Shown here one piece after another: positions 22,778 through 33,083 of a stretch of 64,000 nucleotides of DNA. Numbering within the stretch: position 1 is the first letter of the stretch; every line of letters starts with the position of its first letter. This DNA comes from Spinacia oleracea. Taxonomy: Eukaryota > Streptophyta > Magnoliopsida > Caryophyllales > Amaranthaceae. Location of the stretch: assembly GCF_020520425.1 (NCBI RefSeq), contig NC_079491.1:43390027-43454026 (forward strand), written 5' to 3'. A model generated the notes under the pieces. The model was not told the DNA's origin and did not search any database. It saw only the letters and a program-made list of their open reading frames with translations. The position numbers were made by a program, and so were the translations under genes.

Positions 22778-23706
22778 CCCAAATTCTTATATGAGACTGT
22801 CCTCACCATCAACTGATGGTGAGACTAGTTCACTTGTGAATTTAGGTATGTTACTTCTATGGTTTAGACATGTTACTTTTTTTTTATAATTTTAGAGGAA
22901 GTACTTTTTTTAGTTTAGTTATGTTACTTCTGTAGTTTATACATGTTACTTTTTTTATACGGAGTAGTTTTAGGGGAGATACCTTTTTAGTTTAGGTATG
23001 TTACTTCTACAGTTTAGACGTGTTACTTTTTTTTATATAATTTTAGAGGAAGTACTTTTTTTAGTTTAGGTATGTTACTTCTATAGTTTATACATGTTAC
23101 TTTTTTTTATATAATTTTAGAGGAAGTACTTTTTTTTAGTTTAGGTATGTTACTTCTATAGTTTATACATGTTACTTTTTTTTACACGGAGTAGTTTTAG
23201 GGGAGATATCTTCTTAGTTTAGGTATGTTACTTCTATAGTTTAGGCATGTTACTTTTTTTTTATACGGAGTAGTTTTAGGGGAGGTACCTTTTTAGTTTA
23301 GGTATGTTACTTCTATAGTTTAGACATGCTACTTTTTTTTTATACGGATTAGTTTTAGGGGAGGTACCTTTTTAGTTTATGTATTACTTCTATAGTTTAG
23401 ACATGTTACTTTTTTTTTATATGATTTTAGATGAGGTACTTTTTTAGTTTAGATATGTTACTTCTATAGTTTAGACATGTTACTTTTTTTTTATACGGAG
23501 TAGTTTTAGGGGAGGTACATTTTTAGTTTAGGTATGTTACTTTTTTATTTTTTATTTTAAAGGAGGTACTTTTTTAGTTTAGGTATGTTACTTCTATAGT
23601 TTAGATCTGTTACTTTTTTTATAGTTTTAGGGAAGGTACGCTATTGGTTTCACGCTCGTCACACCATCAAGTTGATGGTGTGACTGGTCTCACAGGAGAC
23701 GTGCTG
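22778..23706. mobile_element. 929-bp inverted-ended element with internal tandem array
   Basis: It interrupts the LTR copy and is flanked by a 9-bp duplication aaagaaaat at 22769-22777 and 23707-23715. Near each end is a palindromic motif: CACCATCAACTGATGGTG at 22806 and CACACCATCAAGTTGATGG at 23660. The outer 35-40 bp are imperfect inverted repeats (ATGAGACTGTCCTCACCATC versus, reverse complemented, GTGAGACCAGTCACACCATC). The interior is the tandem array 22842-23640. No coding frame; superfamily unassigned. Confidence 0.6.
22842..23640. repeat. Tandem array, about 11 units of about 76 bp
   Basis: Each unit carries TTTAGGTATGTTACTTCTA, then TAGTTTAGACATGTTACTTT, then either TATACGGAGTAGTTTTAGGG or a shortened TATAATTTTAGAGGAAGTAC. 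Units start near 22842, 22918, 22995, 23068, 23143, 23219, 23300, 23376, 23451, 23528 and 23579; some are shortened. Two alternating variants suggest expansion by unequal exchange or slippage. Confidence 0.85.
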
Positions 23707-24295
23707 AAAGAAAATTGATTTGCCTTCATTCCATTAATTGGCAAAGTCAAAGAAAATTGATTTTCCTTATACTAGCTTCTGTATATATTTTGTGATCTTT
23801 ATTCTTAGCCTTATTTGTATAAATTGAAATCAATTAGTAGTTGTAATTACGCTCATGTATCAGTATTTAAATACCTCTCATTTCAATGAAATACTTAAGC
23901 TTCTCTAAATGGTATCAAGGGCTATTGATCTCTATTTTTTGTCCCTTTTTCTATCTCTTGCCATCATGAATCAATCTGTTGATCGAGCATATTTGAAAAA
24001 TATATGTTAACTTTGTTTGAGTCTCGTGATCAAATTAATTAAAGCTTCTCCATTTTATATGTTTAATTACTTTACTTTGGTACTAAGATTTTGATTTTTT
24101 GTCATGTAAAGGCATGAGTTACACTGTTACGCTATTTAGATTGCAAGATTGACTCATTGTATGCCCCCACTGTTTTAAAATATGAACTTTGCGAATGATT
24201 TTTTAGTGCCTAATATTCGTTGTGATTAGTTGTAATAACACAACTTTAAATTTTTTATATAATTTCGCACGCATCGCGTGCATATATAAGACTAG

Positions 24296-25101
<806 letters not shown>

Positions 25102-25208
25102 GGAGTAACTTTTACTCCCTTCGTCTCTTTTTGTTCTTTATGTGTTCCATTGCTGGTGTCTTATTTTGTTCTTTACGTTACCTTTTCTATTGTCACATAA
25201 ATGTCTTA

Positions 25209-25517
25209 GGCTCTGTTTTGTTCGATTTATTTTGACTTATTTCAGACAAAATAAGTTCAGATAATTAAGTTCAGATAAGTTCAATTATTTCAGACAAAAT
25301 AAGTTAAGTTCAGAAAGTTCAGATAAGTTTTGATAAGTTCAGATAATATAAGTTTAGAAAAGATAAGTTTTTTTCAGACATTTTCACACACAAGTTTATT
25401 TTAGACAAAATAAGTTTTTTCAGATAAAATAAGTTCAGATAAGTTCTAAGTTCAGATAAGTTCAGTTAAGTTCAGATAATATAAGTTCAGTCAAAATAAG
25501 TATAATAGAATGGAGCC
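25209..25517. mobile_element. PIF/Harbinger-type MITE
   Basis: Imperfect terminal repeats GGCTCTGTTTTGTT (left) and, reverse complemented, GGCTCCATTCTATT (right), flanked by TTA at 25206-25208 and 25518-25520. The inside is built from repeated AAGTTCAGATAAGTTCAG-type motifs. The 3-bp TTA duplication points to PIF/Harbinger. Confidence 0.7.
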
Positions 25518-25750
25518 TTAATATTCCATCAAAATCTGTGCCCAAAAATTATTTTAACCAATTAAGTTTATTGGACATTTAATCTATCGCATTTTCCCGT
25601 TGGGACATTAATTTTTTTTTCATTGTCCCATTGTAATATTTTTGATAAATGTGAAACGTTATAAATAACATAATTTCCCTTATTTAAATAAAAAAAGTAG
25701 ACAAATATTAATTCATATTAATTAGTCGTTGGATCACGTGCATAGTATTA

Positions 25751-26063
25751 GAGCATCTCCAACGGTAAGCTAATTTCTAAATTAGCTTGTCATGCCACAT
25801 AATATTTCAAGTTACTTCCCTTTCTAGCTAGTTAATACCCTAATGGTTAGCTACTAGATTGATATTTAATATAGTCATGTTTGTCAATCAATATTTTAAT
25901 TTAATATTATTTCATTGGCCAAGTTTTTTCAAGCAAATTAGCTTAAATAAGCTAATTTGTTTGGCCAAGCTAATTTATCATTTCAACTCTAATTGTCAAG
26001 CTAGTAGCTTGGAATTTCTAAAAATTACAAGCAAGTCCCTAGCTACAACCATTGGAGATGCTC
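25751..26063. mobile_element. Tourist-like MITE
   Basis: Perfect 12-bp terminal inverted repeat GAGCATCTCCAA at both ends, with TTA duplications at 25748-25750 and 26064-26066. It is 313 bp long with repeated AAGCTAATTT motifs. Frames through it are not genes. Confidence 0.85.
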
Positions 26064-26433
26064 TTAAACGTAAAGAAACAAAAGAAATGGAGAGAGTAAA
26101 TGAAAATTTGTAGTTGAAAAGAAAAAAGCAACTCTAGAGAGAGAAAGATGGAGAAATTATTCTCTAGCCATAAAGGCCCACCAGCACTATTAATTTTTCT
26201 TCCCCAAACATTCAATGTTCTGTTAGTTTTTTCGTAAAATCTCCCAAAATCAAATCCATTAATACCCCTAATTACCTTTGCCTCACATGGGTCCAAGAAA
26301 CCCACCGTCAATTACCAAAAATGTCCCAAAAAAAATTGATGTACTAAGTCAAAAGCAAAGTTTAATCACCACCAATTACAGCTGTCGATTTCTCAAACAA
26401 GGAGCTCGGATTATAATCCCCTATCATCAATAG
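26064..26433. other. Intergenic DNA before LINE 1
   Basis: AT-rich with no gene recognised. The 5' boundary of the LINE cannot be placed exactly; it may start within this stretch. Confidence 0.3.
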
Positions 26434-28187
26434 ATGTCAACAACGTTATCAAAATTTCAGGGAGTTTCTAATATATTCTCTAATTTTTCCTCTTCCTGTT
26501 ATTTGATCTTGTTAATTTCATCTAATTGCATGTATAATTGCAACGTGTCTTGCTCTCCAATTTGTGTTAGAGATGATTCATCTAATTTAATTCGTGTCAG
26601 TTATAAATATTGGTTTAGTTATATTCAATTGACACGTTTTCCTGTGTTTAGTACTTTCTGGGATAATGTAGGAAACTATATAATAGTTATGCATATTTAT
26701 GATCTATGTTTGCTTAGTTCTTTGCCTGTTTGCTTATCAAATCTAGTCCCAAAAAATCTAATGTCTTCTATTCCAAGTTCAAAATCAACCTATGCCGATT
26801 GCATCTCGAAATTTCCGTCTTCCAGTCACTCTACTGACCCCAAACTTCCAAAGAATAAATTTTTTCCTCTCCCTGGTAATGGTTCTGGAAGTAACCCCAC
26901 CACCACCAGTTCTCCAATCAGAGAGATTGTGGGAGATCAAAGTAAGAGTATTATTACCGCTACCCATGCTGAACCTAATGATACAGCTCTCCACGACCAC
27001 CTTTCGCCTCCTCATTCCAGCTCTCCCCCAATAGTGAACCTTAAGCCTGCTCATCCAGCTCCCAATCCAGGGGTAATTCAGAACCTTGAGGCTTGTTGTT
27101 TGGTGGGGAAGCCTTTTGGTGACAATATACCATATAATATTGTCCTGACTAAGCTTCGTAAGGATTGGGCTTTCTTAAAAGGTGAATTATCTCTAATAGA
27201 TATGGGTAATGGGTGGTTTCTTGTTAAATTTTTTAATGCTCAAGATAAAGAAGATATATGGGCTGGGAGACCAGGTTTGTTCAAGGTCTAAATTTTGCTT
27301 TTTTTCCATAGGAAAGTGGGTTATGTCCTTATGCTTCAGATATTGAAACTCTTGATCAATGGATCCGTATTTACTTACTTCCGCTTGAATTTTGGTCTTT
27401 TGACTGTCTTTCTGATCTCTTACAACCTGTTGGTAAGGTCATAAAATTAGATGCTATTACTATTTCTCAGACCAAAGCTCGTTTTGCAAGAGTTTGTGTT
27501 AATATCAATACAAAAAAACCTCTTCCTGGTTCTCCGTGGGTTAATTTGCCTAATAAATCCTTTGAAGTTCATATTAATTACGAAGGCATGAATGAAGTAT
27601 GCCCTCTTTGTGGTATTTCCAATCACTCCCTTGACGCTTGTCCTCGTAGGATCCGTTCTGAGTTACACCTGATTGTAGAGCATCTCCATGCTAGCAACCT
27701 TGATTCTCCTACTGGAGAATCTTTTGTTGATGTTCAACCCCGTCCAGAAGGACGTGGCTGATGGATCAAGGTCACTCCGAAAAAACGATTCAGGAATCCT
27801 CTTCATCATAAACCTGCCACCATCAATCAACCTGACATTAATGTTCCTCGTCATCAATCTCGACCTTCTCCTACTGTTACAATCCCTGATGCACCTATTC
27901 ATATAGATACTAATCCCTTCTCAATCCTTCAAGATCAAGAGCCTAGAGAAGCTACTACTACGGAAAATCCAGTCCCTCTCATTTCTCATCAAGCACCTCA
28001 GCAAGAAGATAGAGTTCCAGTCACTCAAGATGATACTTTGGAGTCCGATGATGATTTACTGTCAGGTTTTTCTACTCCCCCGGTTATGGAATATGGGTCT
28101 CATCTTCCCATAGACTATGGGGAACTGTTAGAGGGTGAACAACTCTTTATGGAAACTTTGGGGATTCAATCTCCATCTGAATCATAA
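26434..28187 (+). pseudogene. LINE 1 ORF1 (gag-like, DUF4283 and CCHC)
   Basis: First reading frame of an L1 LINE. The nucleic-acid-binding DUF4283 region is at about 27090-27285 (KLRKDWAFLKGELSLIDMG, then IWAGRPGLFKV). A frameshift near 27290 follows, then the rest of that domain and a zinc knuckle CPLCGISNHSLDAC at about 27600. A premature TGA occurs at 27758-27760, and the frame continues acidic and Pro-rich to the stop at 28185-28187. A Ser/Pro-rich linker precedes DUF4283. Start is uncertain: ATG 26434 is the first of the frame, but 26761 would suit a gag start. Frameshift and stop make it inactive. Confidence 0.75.
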
Positions 28188-28938
28188 AAAAGAAGGAGAT
28201 GTGATGATATGGAGGATTCAGCTGCCTCCAAAAGTAAACGTGTCTGAATGTCCCATCATGCTTATTTTTTCTAACACCTTATCCTTTTATGCCATATGTA
28301 TATAGTGCTCAAAATAAGGCATTGTTCTTACTGTTTGGTGTTTGTGGATATATCACTTTGCTTCCAAGGATTGCAATTCATAAAGATGTTGGGAAAATAT
28401 AATTTTTGGAAGCAAGTATCAACCTATTACATCCTCATATTACGATGCCTTATGTATATATTAATATTATCAAGGCTACTAGATGAACCTTGTTGGGATT
28501 TCTCTAGTAATGGAAATTTCACGATTAAATCTGCTACTTGGCTCGCTCATAATTTTTATTCTCCCTCCAAGTGGGAATTTTCTTGGATATGGAAACATGA
28601 TATTGCTCCGAAATTAAAAATTTTTGTTTGGCAATTACTGCATAATGGCCTCCCCGCCCGGGATAACTTATCATATCGACACATTAATATTTCTAATTGT
28701 TGCCCTTTCCGTGGAAATCCTACTGAAACACAAGATCATTTATTTTTGCATTGTCCTTTTGTTAGAGAATATTGGGATGCACACGTTTCAATTCGTTGGC
28801 TCGGCACTCATCTCCGTTCTTCTTCTATTCTTACTCTTTTCCATGAACTTCGTAATAATGTTTCCCTTCCGGCTAAAAAAAATTATAACTTCTCTTTGGA
28901 GTATATGGAAAACACGTAATGCTTGCATATTTAGACAA

Positions 28939-29882
28939 CTAGCTTTTGAGCCCGTTTATAGAACGGGCGGTTGTATAATGGTTGTTCAGCTGTCTTTTAA
29001 AGTTTTAATTAGTGATGATTTGTGATTTTTGGTAATATATGAATTAAATAGTGGTGTAATTTGAAGTGGGGGTGGCAATGGATCGGAGGTGGATTGGGTG
29101 GAGATTCATCCGCCTTCATCCGTCAACTTTTCATCTATGATCCAACCCATCCGTCACTCCATTTACCCTCCATCCACATCCGACTCATCCATCATGCATC
29201 CGCGGATGAATTGGGTTGGTCGGATGATTAACGATAGTAATTAAAAGTATTGTCAACTTTATTTATAAAATATCAATGAATATAAAGTAATATGTGTTAA
29301 TATAGTGGACAATGAATTATAATTTTGACATCTACATTATAAAATAACCGAAAACTAATAATAAAAAATTATTAGGTAATACATACATTATTCTATTAAT
29401 AATTAAGTAATTGTAGTAAACAAAATTATTAATTTTAACGGATGGATGGATGGATCAAATGATGGATCGGGTGACGGGTTGGATGAAACTCCACCCGAAT
29501 CCGACCCATCACGAGTGTTTTATCGGGTTTCAACCATATATTCGGTTCGGGAGTTCGAATATCCGTCGGACTTTGATGAAATTGTCACCCCTAATTTGAA
29601 GGTTGAAAAAATATAAAAAATATATGTTGAGTTAATATTGAATGTTAAGGGGGTGAAGTGGAAGAGATTAATGTGTATCTTGGACTATTGGTAATTTATG
29701 TTGAATAAGGAAGATGAAGTGGAAGAGGAGTTAAAGTTGTAAAACATATAAACAATATAAATAAAAAAAACTAATAATGAATTAATGAATGAAATGAGAG
29801 ATGAAAAATGGCTTCCAATAATCTATGGTGACACATGGCTTCCAATAATCTATGGTTATCCTTTTTAAATACTAGGTATAGA
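28939..29882 (-). mobile_element. 944-bp Helitron inserted in LINE 1
   Basis: The minus-strand 5' end is TCTATACCTAGTATTTAAAA at 29882. The 3' end has hairpin GCCCG/CGGGC, then TCAAAAGCTAG ending at 28939. Flanks are A (28938) and T (29883). Joining the flanks gives a continuous LINE frame, FRQCPVSSMGIYTRAF, aligned residue for residue with FKHASFSAIGIYTRAF of LINE 2. A further TIR element (29067-29591) is nested inside. No coding capacity. Confidence 0.9.
29067..29591. mobile_element. TIR element nested in the Helitron
   Basis: Ends GGGGGTGGCAAT and, reverse complemented, GGGGTGACAAT, with flanking direct repeats taatttgaag at 29057-29066 and 29592-29601. Interior has GGATGGATGGATC and CATCCGTC-type motifs in opposite orientations. 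hAT-like by its ends, but the duplication length (8-10 bp) is ambiguous. Confidence 0.6.
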
Positions 29883-30562
29883 TGTCCTGTATCATCAATG
29901 GGAATTTATACTAGAGCTTTTAGAATTTTTACAGAATGGAATATGCGTACACGTCTAGATTCGTAGGATGTAAACATTGCTAATAATAACACTCCTTCTA
30001 AATCGCCATGCACTATAAATGTTGCATGGACCCCCCTGCCCCTGGTATTTTGAAAATTAATTTTGATGGTTCAGTTCGTAATCACTTTGGCACAGCTGGG
30101 GTAGTTGTTATTAGCGATCACCTAGGGAATATAATAATGTGGTTAGTCGAACTTATAATCTTGGAACTTCTTCTCCACTTCTCGCTGAAGCAACAACCCT
30201 TCGTAATGGTCTTTTATTAGCCATTGAAAATAATATACGTCATGTTTTAATCGAGAGTGATAACTTATTGATAATTAATATTTTACAGGTACAAGCTCAA
30301 TGTCCATGGAAAATTCAAATGTTGATGAAAGATGTCAACCATCTTTTGAACAATTTTGATAGTTTTTCTTCTTGCCACATCTACCGAGAAACTAATCGCG
30401 CAGCGGATTATGTTGCCGCTATAGGTCATCATATCCAGACCCATCAAGATATTTATCCATATATAGATAGTAAATTTTCTTATTTTATATCTTTAGATAA
30501 GTTAGGGCATAGTCCTGAGAGAAGACTATCCTAACTTTTATTGTATCTTTCCATTAAAAAAA

Positions 30563-31062
30563 AGATTATTATCAAGGATCTATGCTCCTTGTTTGCCTTT
30601 GGATGTAATATATTTTTGTAATTATGATCTCTGGTATATATGCAATCTTGTTTACTATTATATAGCATTCATTATTATGGAATAATGTTTTTGTTTATGC
30701 CATTTACATTGGTTATATTTCTGCTCTTACTTAGTATGTCAAAGTTTGTTTGGCTCAGATCTACTCATGGTTGTGAACTTCCTTTCTACTGTATTCTTTA
30801 AGTCCAATATGATAGTATCTCATTCTCATAATAACATTAATATGCAGTATCAGAAACAGTATACCTCACACACTATAACCTCATTTGAAAGCCATAGTTG
30901 GATAGTCTTATATACCTACAATATAGGTGAAAATAAAACTCATAAGTATGAAATTTTTATATCATTGTTACTGTCTCTGCTTGTACACTGCTTATTTGAA
31001 CTACAAATCCTTAATGATTACGGTTTATCAATTGGTTGAATATCATATTGATATTTATTATA
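30563..31062. other. DNA between the LINE 1 tail and the MULE
   Basis: AT-rich with no gene recognised. Together with 32852-33083 it probably forms the leader or flank of LINE 2. Confidence 0.3.
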
Positions 31063-31367
31063 CGGATTTTTCATGAAATACCCCCGAATTATGGCGTAAT
31101 TCACCAAATGCCCCTCGACTTTCAGAAATTCACCAAATGCCCCTCACAAATGACTTAATACCCAAAATACCCTTACTAATGACGCGCCGTTAGTCCTCCG
31201 TTAGCCTAATTTTTAAATTCACCAAATACCCCTATTTTATTACTTATTTCATATAATACCCCTATTCTGAAACTCAATTCACCAAATACACATAACTTAA
31301 AATTACCCATTTTGATGCTCAGCGGCTAGTTTTATGTTTGAAAATTAGCCGTTGCTTATTGTTTGCT

Positions 31368-31375
31368 TATAAAAA
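31368..31375 (+). promoter_or_regulatory. TATA-like box in left TIR
   Basis: TATAAAAA, about 64 bp before the inward ATG at 31439. The right TIR carries TATAAATA at 32536-32529 (minus) before ATG 32465. Confidence 0.4.
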
Positions 31376-32267
31376 CCCCTTTTCTGACTATTTATTGTAG
31401 TTTTTCTATTGTTTTGTTAATTTCATATCATTTTTGTCATGAGTTTTCTTTCAAAATCATCATCCACACCCATGAATCCACATATGTAAGAGTCCCAAAC
31501 AATTTCTAATATTATGGGAGGAAATTTCCATCCGAGGCTCCGATACAACACTCAGTAAGTTTCAATTATGATCCAATAAGTTCAGGCCTCATCCAGTAAA
31601 GACAATGCACTTTAGCTGAGCAAAAGGCCAAAAAACCCCATTTTCAAAGGGATCTTATGTAAGTGAAGCTGAAGTAATTCAATCTAAAGCTAACACCTTA
31701 ATTTTCTTATTGTCCGAATGGTAAAGAAACTAAGAAATCAAGTTCAATAACACATACATTTTTATCACAACCTCGATTTCAACTTGGATTCATGATGTGA
31801 AAATCTTGAGTTTGGAGGCAAATCTTTGTGCCAAGATTCATGTTTTTTCACTGGTTCATGAGCTTTGGAACATACCTTAGTTTCATTTTTTTTCTTGTTC
31901 CCTCAAATCCAAAAATAGACATTTGTCCATAAATCTGACCATGTCAATAGGACCTAGCTCAAAAGAAAAGTGGGAAAACCTTTATGCCTCGACTGTAAGG
32001 TTGAGAGAAAGTTAGGAGATTGAAGAAAGATGTTTAGAGGCAGTAGAGACAGGAGACAAAAGGGAGTTAACGTTAAATATGTGGCATGGAAGCAATAGAA
32101 GCCAAGGTAGCTGGAACATATGCGTTAGAATAAAATTAATAAGAGCTTTATTTTTAATCTGTTTGCATATGTTAAAGATATTTCCCATATTGAAAAAGGA
32201 ATACCTTCCGATTGCGTGGTAAATATAATTAATTGGTCACATAAAGAATAAGGTACAAAAGAAGTAG

Positions 32268-32465
32268 CTATTTTCTTGAAGAGTTGCGACGTTTTGAGGT
32301 GTTTTTAGGAGTGTTTTCTGTTTTAGTGTTGTACCGGAGCTTCAGATTGAGTGTTGTATCAGATATTCGGATGTCAAAGTTTCTCCCATGATAACAAAAT
32401 TTATTTGGGACTCTTACATATGTGGACTCATTGGGTGTGGATGATGATTTTGAAAGAAAACTCAT
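32268..32465 (-). CDS. Small GRF-zinc-finger-like frame in the MULE right TIR
   Basis: A 65-codon frame begins MSFLSKSSSTPNESTYVRVP and continues FCYHGRNFDIRISDTTLNLK. The C-x-H-G start and the T-x2-N-x3-R spacing recall GRF-type zinc fingers found in small plant proteins, but the later cysteines of the finger are missing. The mirrored copy in the left TIR (ATG 31439-31441) has the same start and a stop after 15 codons. It is probably a decayed captured or element-encoded gene rather than a working one. The domain call is tentative. Confidence 0.3.
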   Translation of the reverse strand: MSFLSKSSSTPNESTYVRVPNKFCYHGRNFDIRISDTTLNLKLRYNTKTENTPKNTSKRRNSSRK

Positions 32466-33083
32466 GACAAAAATGATATGAAATTAACAAAATAATAGGA
32501 AAACTACAATAAACAGTCAGAAAAAGAGTATTTATAAGCAAACAATAAGCAACGGCTAATTTTCAAACACAAAAACTAGCCGTTGAGCATCAAAATGAGT
32601 AATTTTAAGTTATTGGTATTTGGTGAATTAAGTTTCTGAATAAGGGTATTTGGTGAAATAAGTATTAAAATAGGGGTATTTGGTGAATTTGAAAATTAGG
32701 TTAACGGAGGACTAACGGCGCATCATTAGTAAGGGTATTTTGGGTATTAAGTCATTTGTGAGGGGCATTTGGTGAATTACTGAAAGTCGAGGGGCATTTG
32801 GTGAATTACGCCAAAATTCGGGGGTATTTCATGAAAAATCCGTTTATTATACTATAGCATATATGTTAATATTGTACTATTTTTGGCTTCATATTTTTGG
32901 AAAACACTTCTCTACTAGATGGTATATGGGAATGGCTATTGGTCTTGCCCGCATCTTACGATTCTTGATCGGACATTATAAGTCCATGACTATCACAAGT
33001 ATTGTGTTTTTGGTAGATGATTGCTCCTGTTTTGGAATTTTTTGCCATGTGGTGGCTTCTATTCTTTATTGTTTATTAAATAA

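Larger units (their letters stand above)
22429..23922 (+). mobile_element. Copia-type LTR remnant, duplicated, with primer-binding site
   Basis: TGTGGAAGACCAATATATGA begins a copy at 22429, and a second copy begins at 22681 (TGTGGAAGATCAATATATGA). The second copy is interrupted at 22777 and resumes at 23707. It ends before TGGTATCAAGGGC (23910-23922), a degenerate initiator tRNA-Met primer-binding site, followed by a short leader and an ATG at 23967 with no long frame. It is a partial element with a recombined LTR. Confidence 0.55.
22245..24295 (+). mobile_element. Plus-strand Helitron with eroded 5' end, hosting LTR sequence
   Basis: The 3' end at 24262-24295 has hairpin GCACGCATCGCGTGC then ATATATAAGACTAG, the same family as 21346-22102. 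At 22245 the characteristic subterminal sequence AAGTGAAGAGGTGAG leading to CTTTTGGTGTCCCC is present, but the terminal TC is lost next to the MITE. The interior is occupied by copia-type LTR sequence and a tandem-repeat element. Confidence 0.5.
28481..30534 (+). pseudogene. LINE 1 ORF2 remnant: zinc-binding RT tail and RNase H
   Basis: Endonuclease and reverse transcriptase are deleted; sequence resumes near 28481 at CWDFSSNGNFTIKSATWLAH and runs through the zf-RVT region (LKIFVWQLLHNGLPARDNL, then TETQDHLFLHC). A frameshift lies near 28880. A Helitron (28939-29882) interrupts the frame. After it comes RNase H: LKINFDGSVRNHFGTAGVV near 30050, IESDNLLIINIL near 30250 and HIYRETNRAADYV near 30380. 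It ends at TAA 30532-30534, followed by a short A-run (30555-30562). It is homologous to the same part of LINE 2 (36120-37220). Confidence 0.8.
31063..32842. mobile_element. MULE-like element with long terminal inverted repeats
   Basis: Ends CGGATTTTTCATGAAATACC in both orientations, with imperfect terminal inverted repeats of about 500 bp (31063 to about 31560; about 32345 to 32842). A perfect 9-bp target duplication tttattata lies at 31054-31062 and 32843-32851. Long TIRs and a 9-bp duplication indicate a Mutator-like element. The TIRs repeat the motif AATTCACCAAATRCCCC several times. Both contain an inward-facing TATA-like box and an ATG. No transposase frame is present in the centre, so it is non-autonomous. 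Confidence 0.85.

Noticed and set aside
22842..23640. CRISPR-like regular repeats
   Set aside because: Adjacent diverging units without unique spacers, in plant nuclear DNA inside an LTR; this is a minisatellite-type tandem array.
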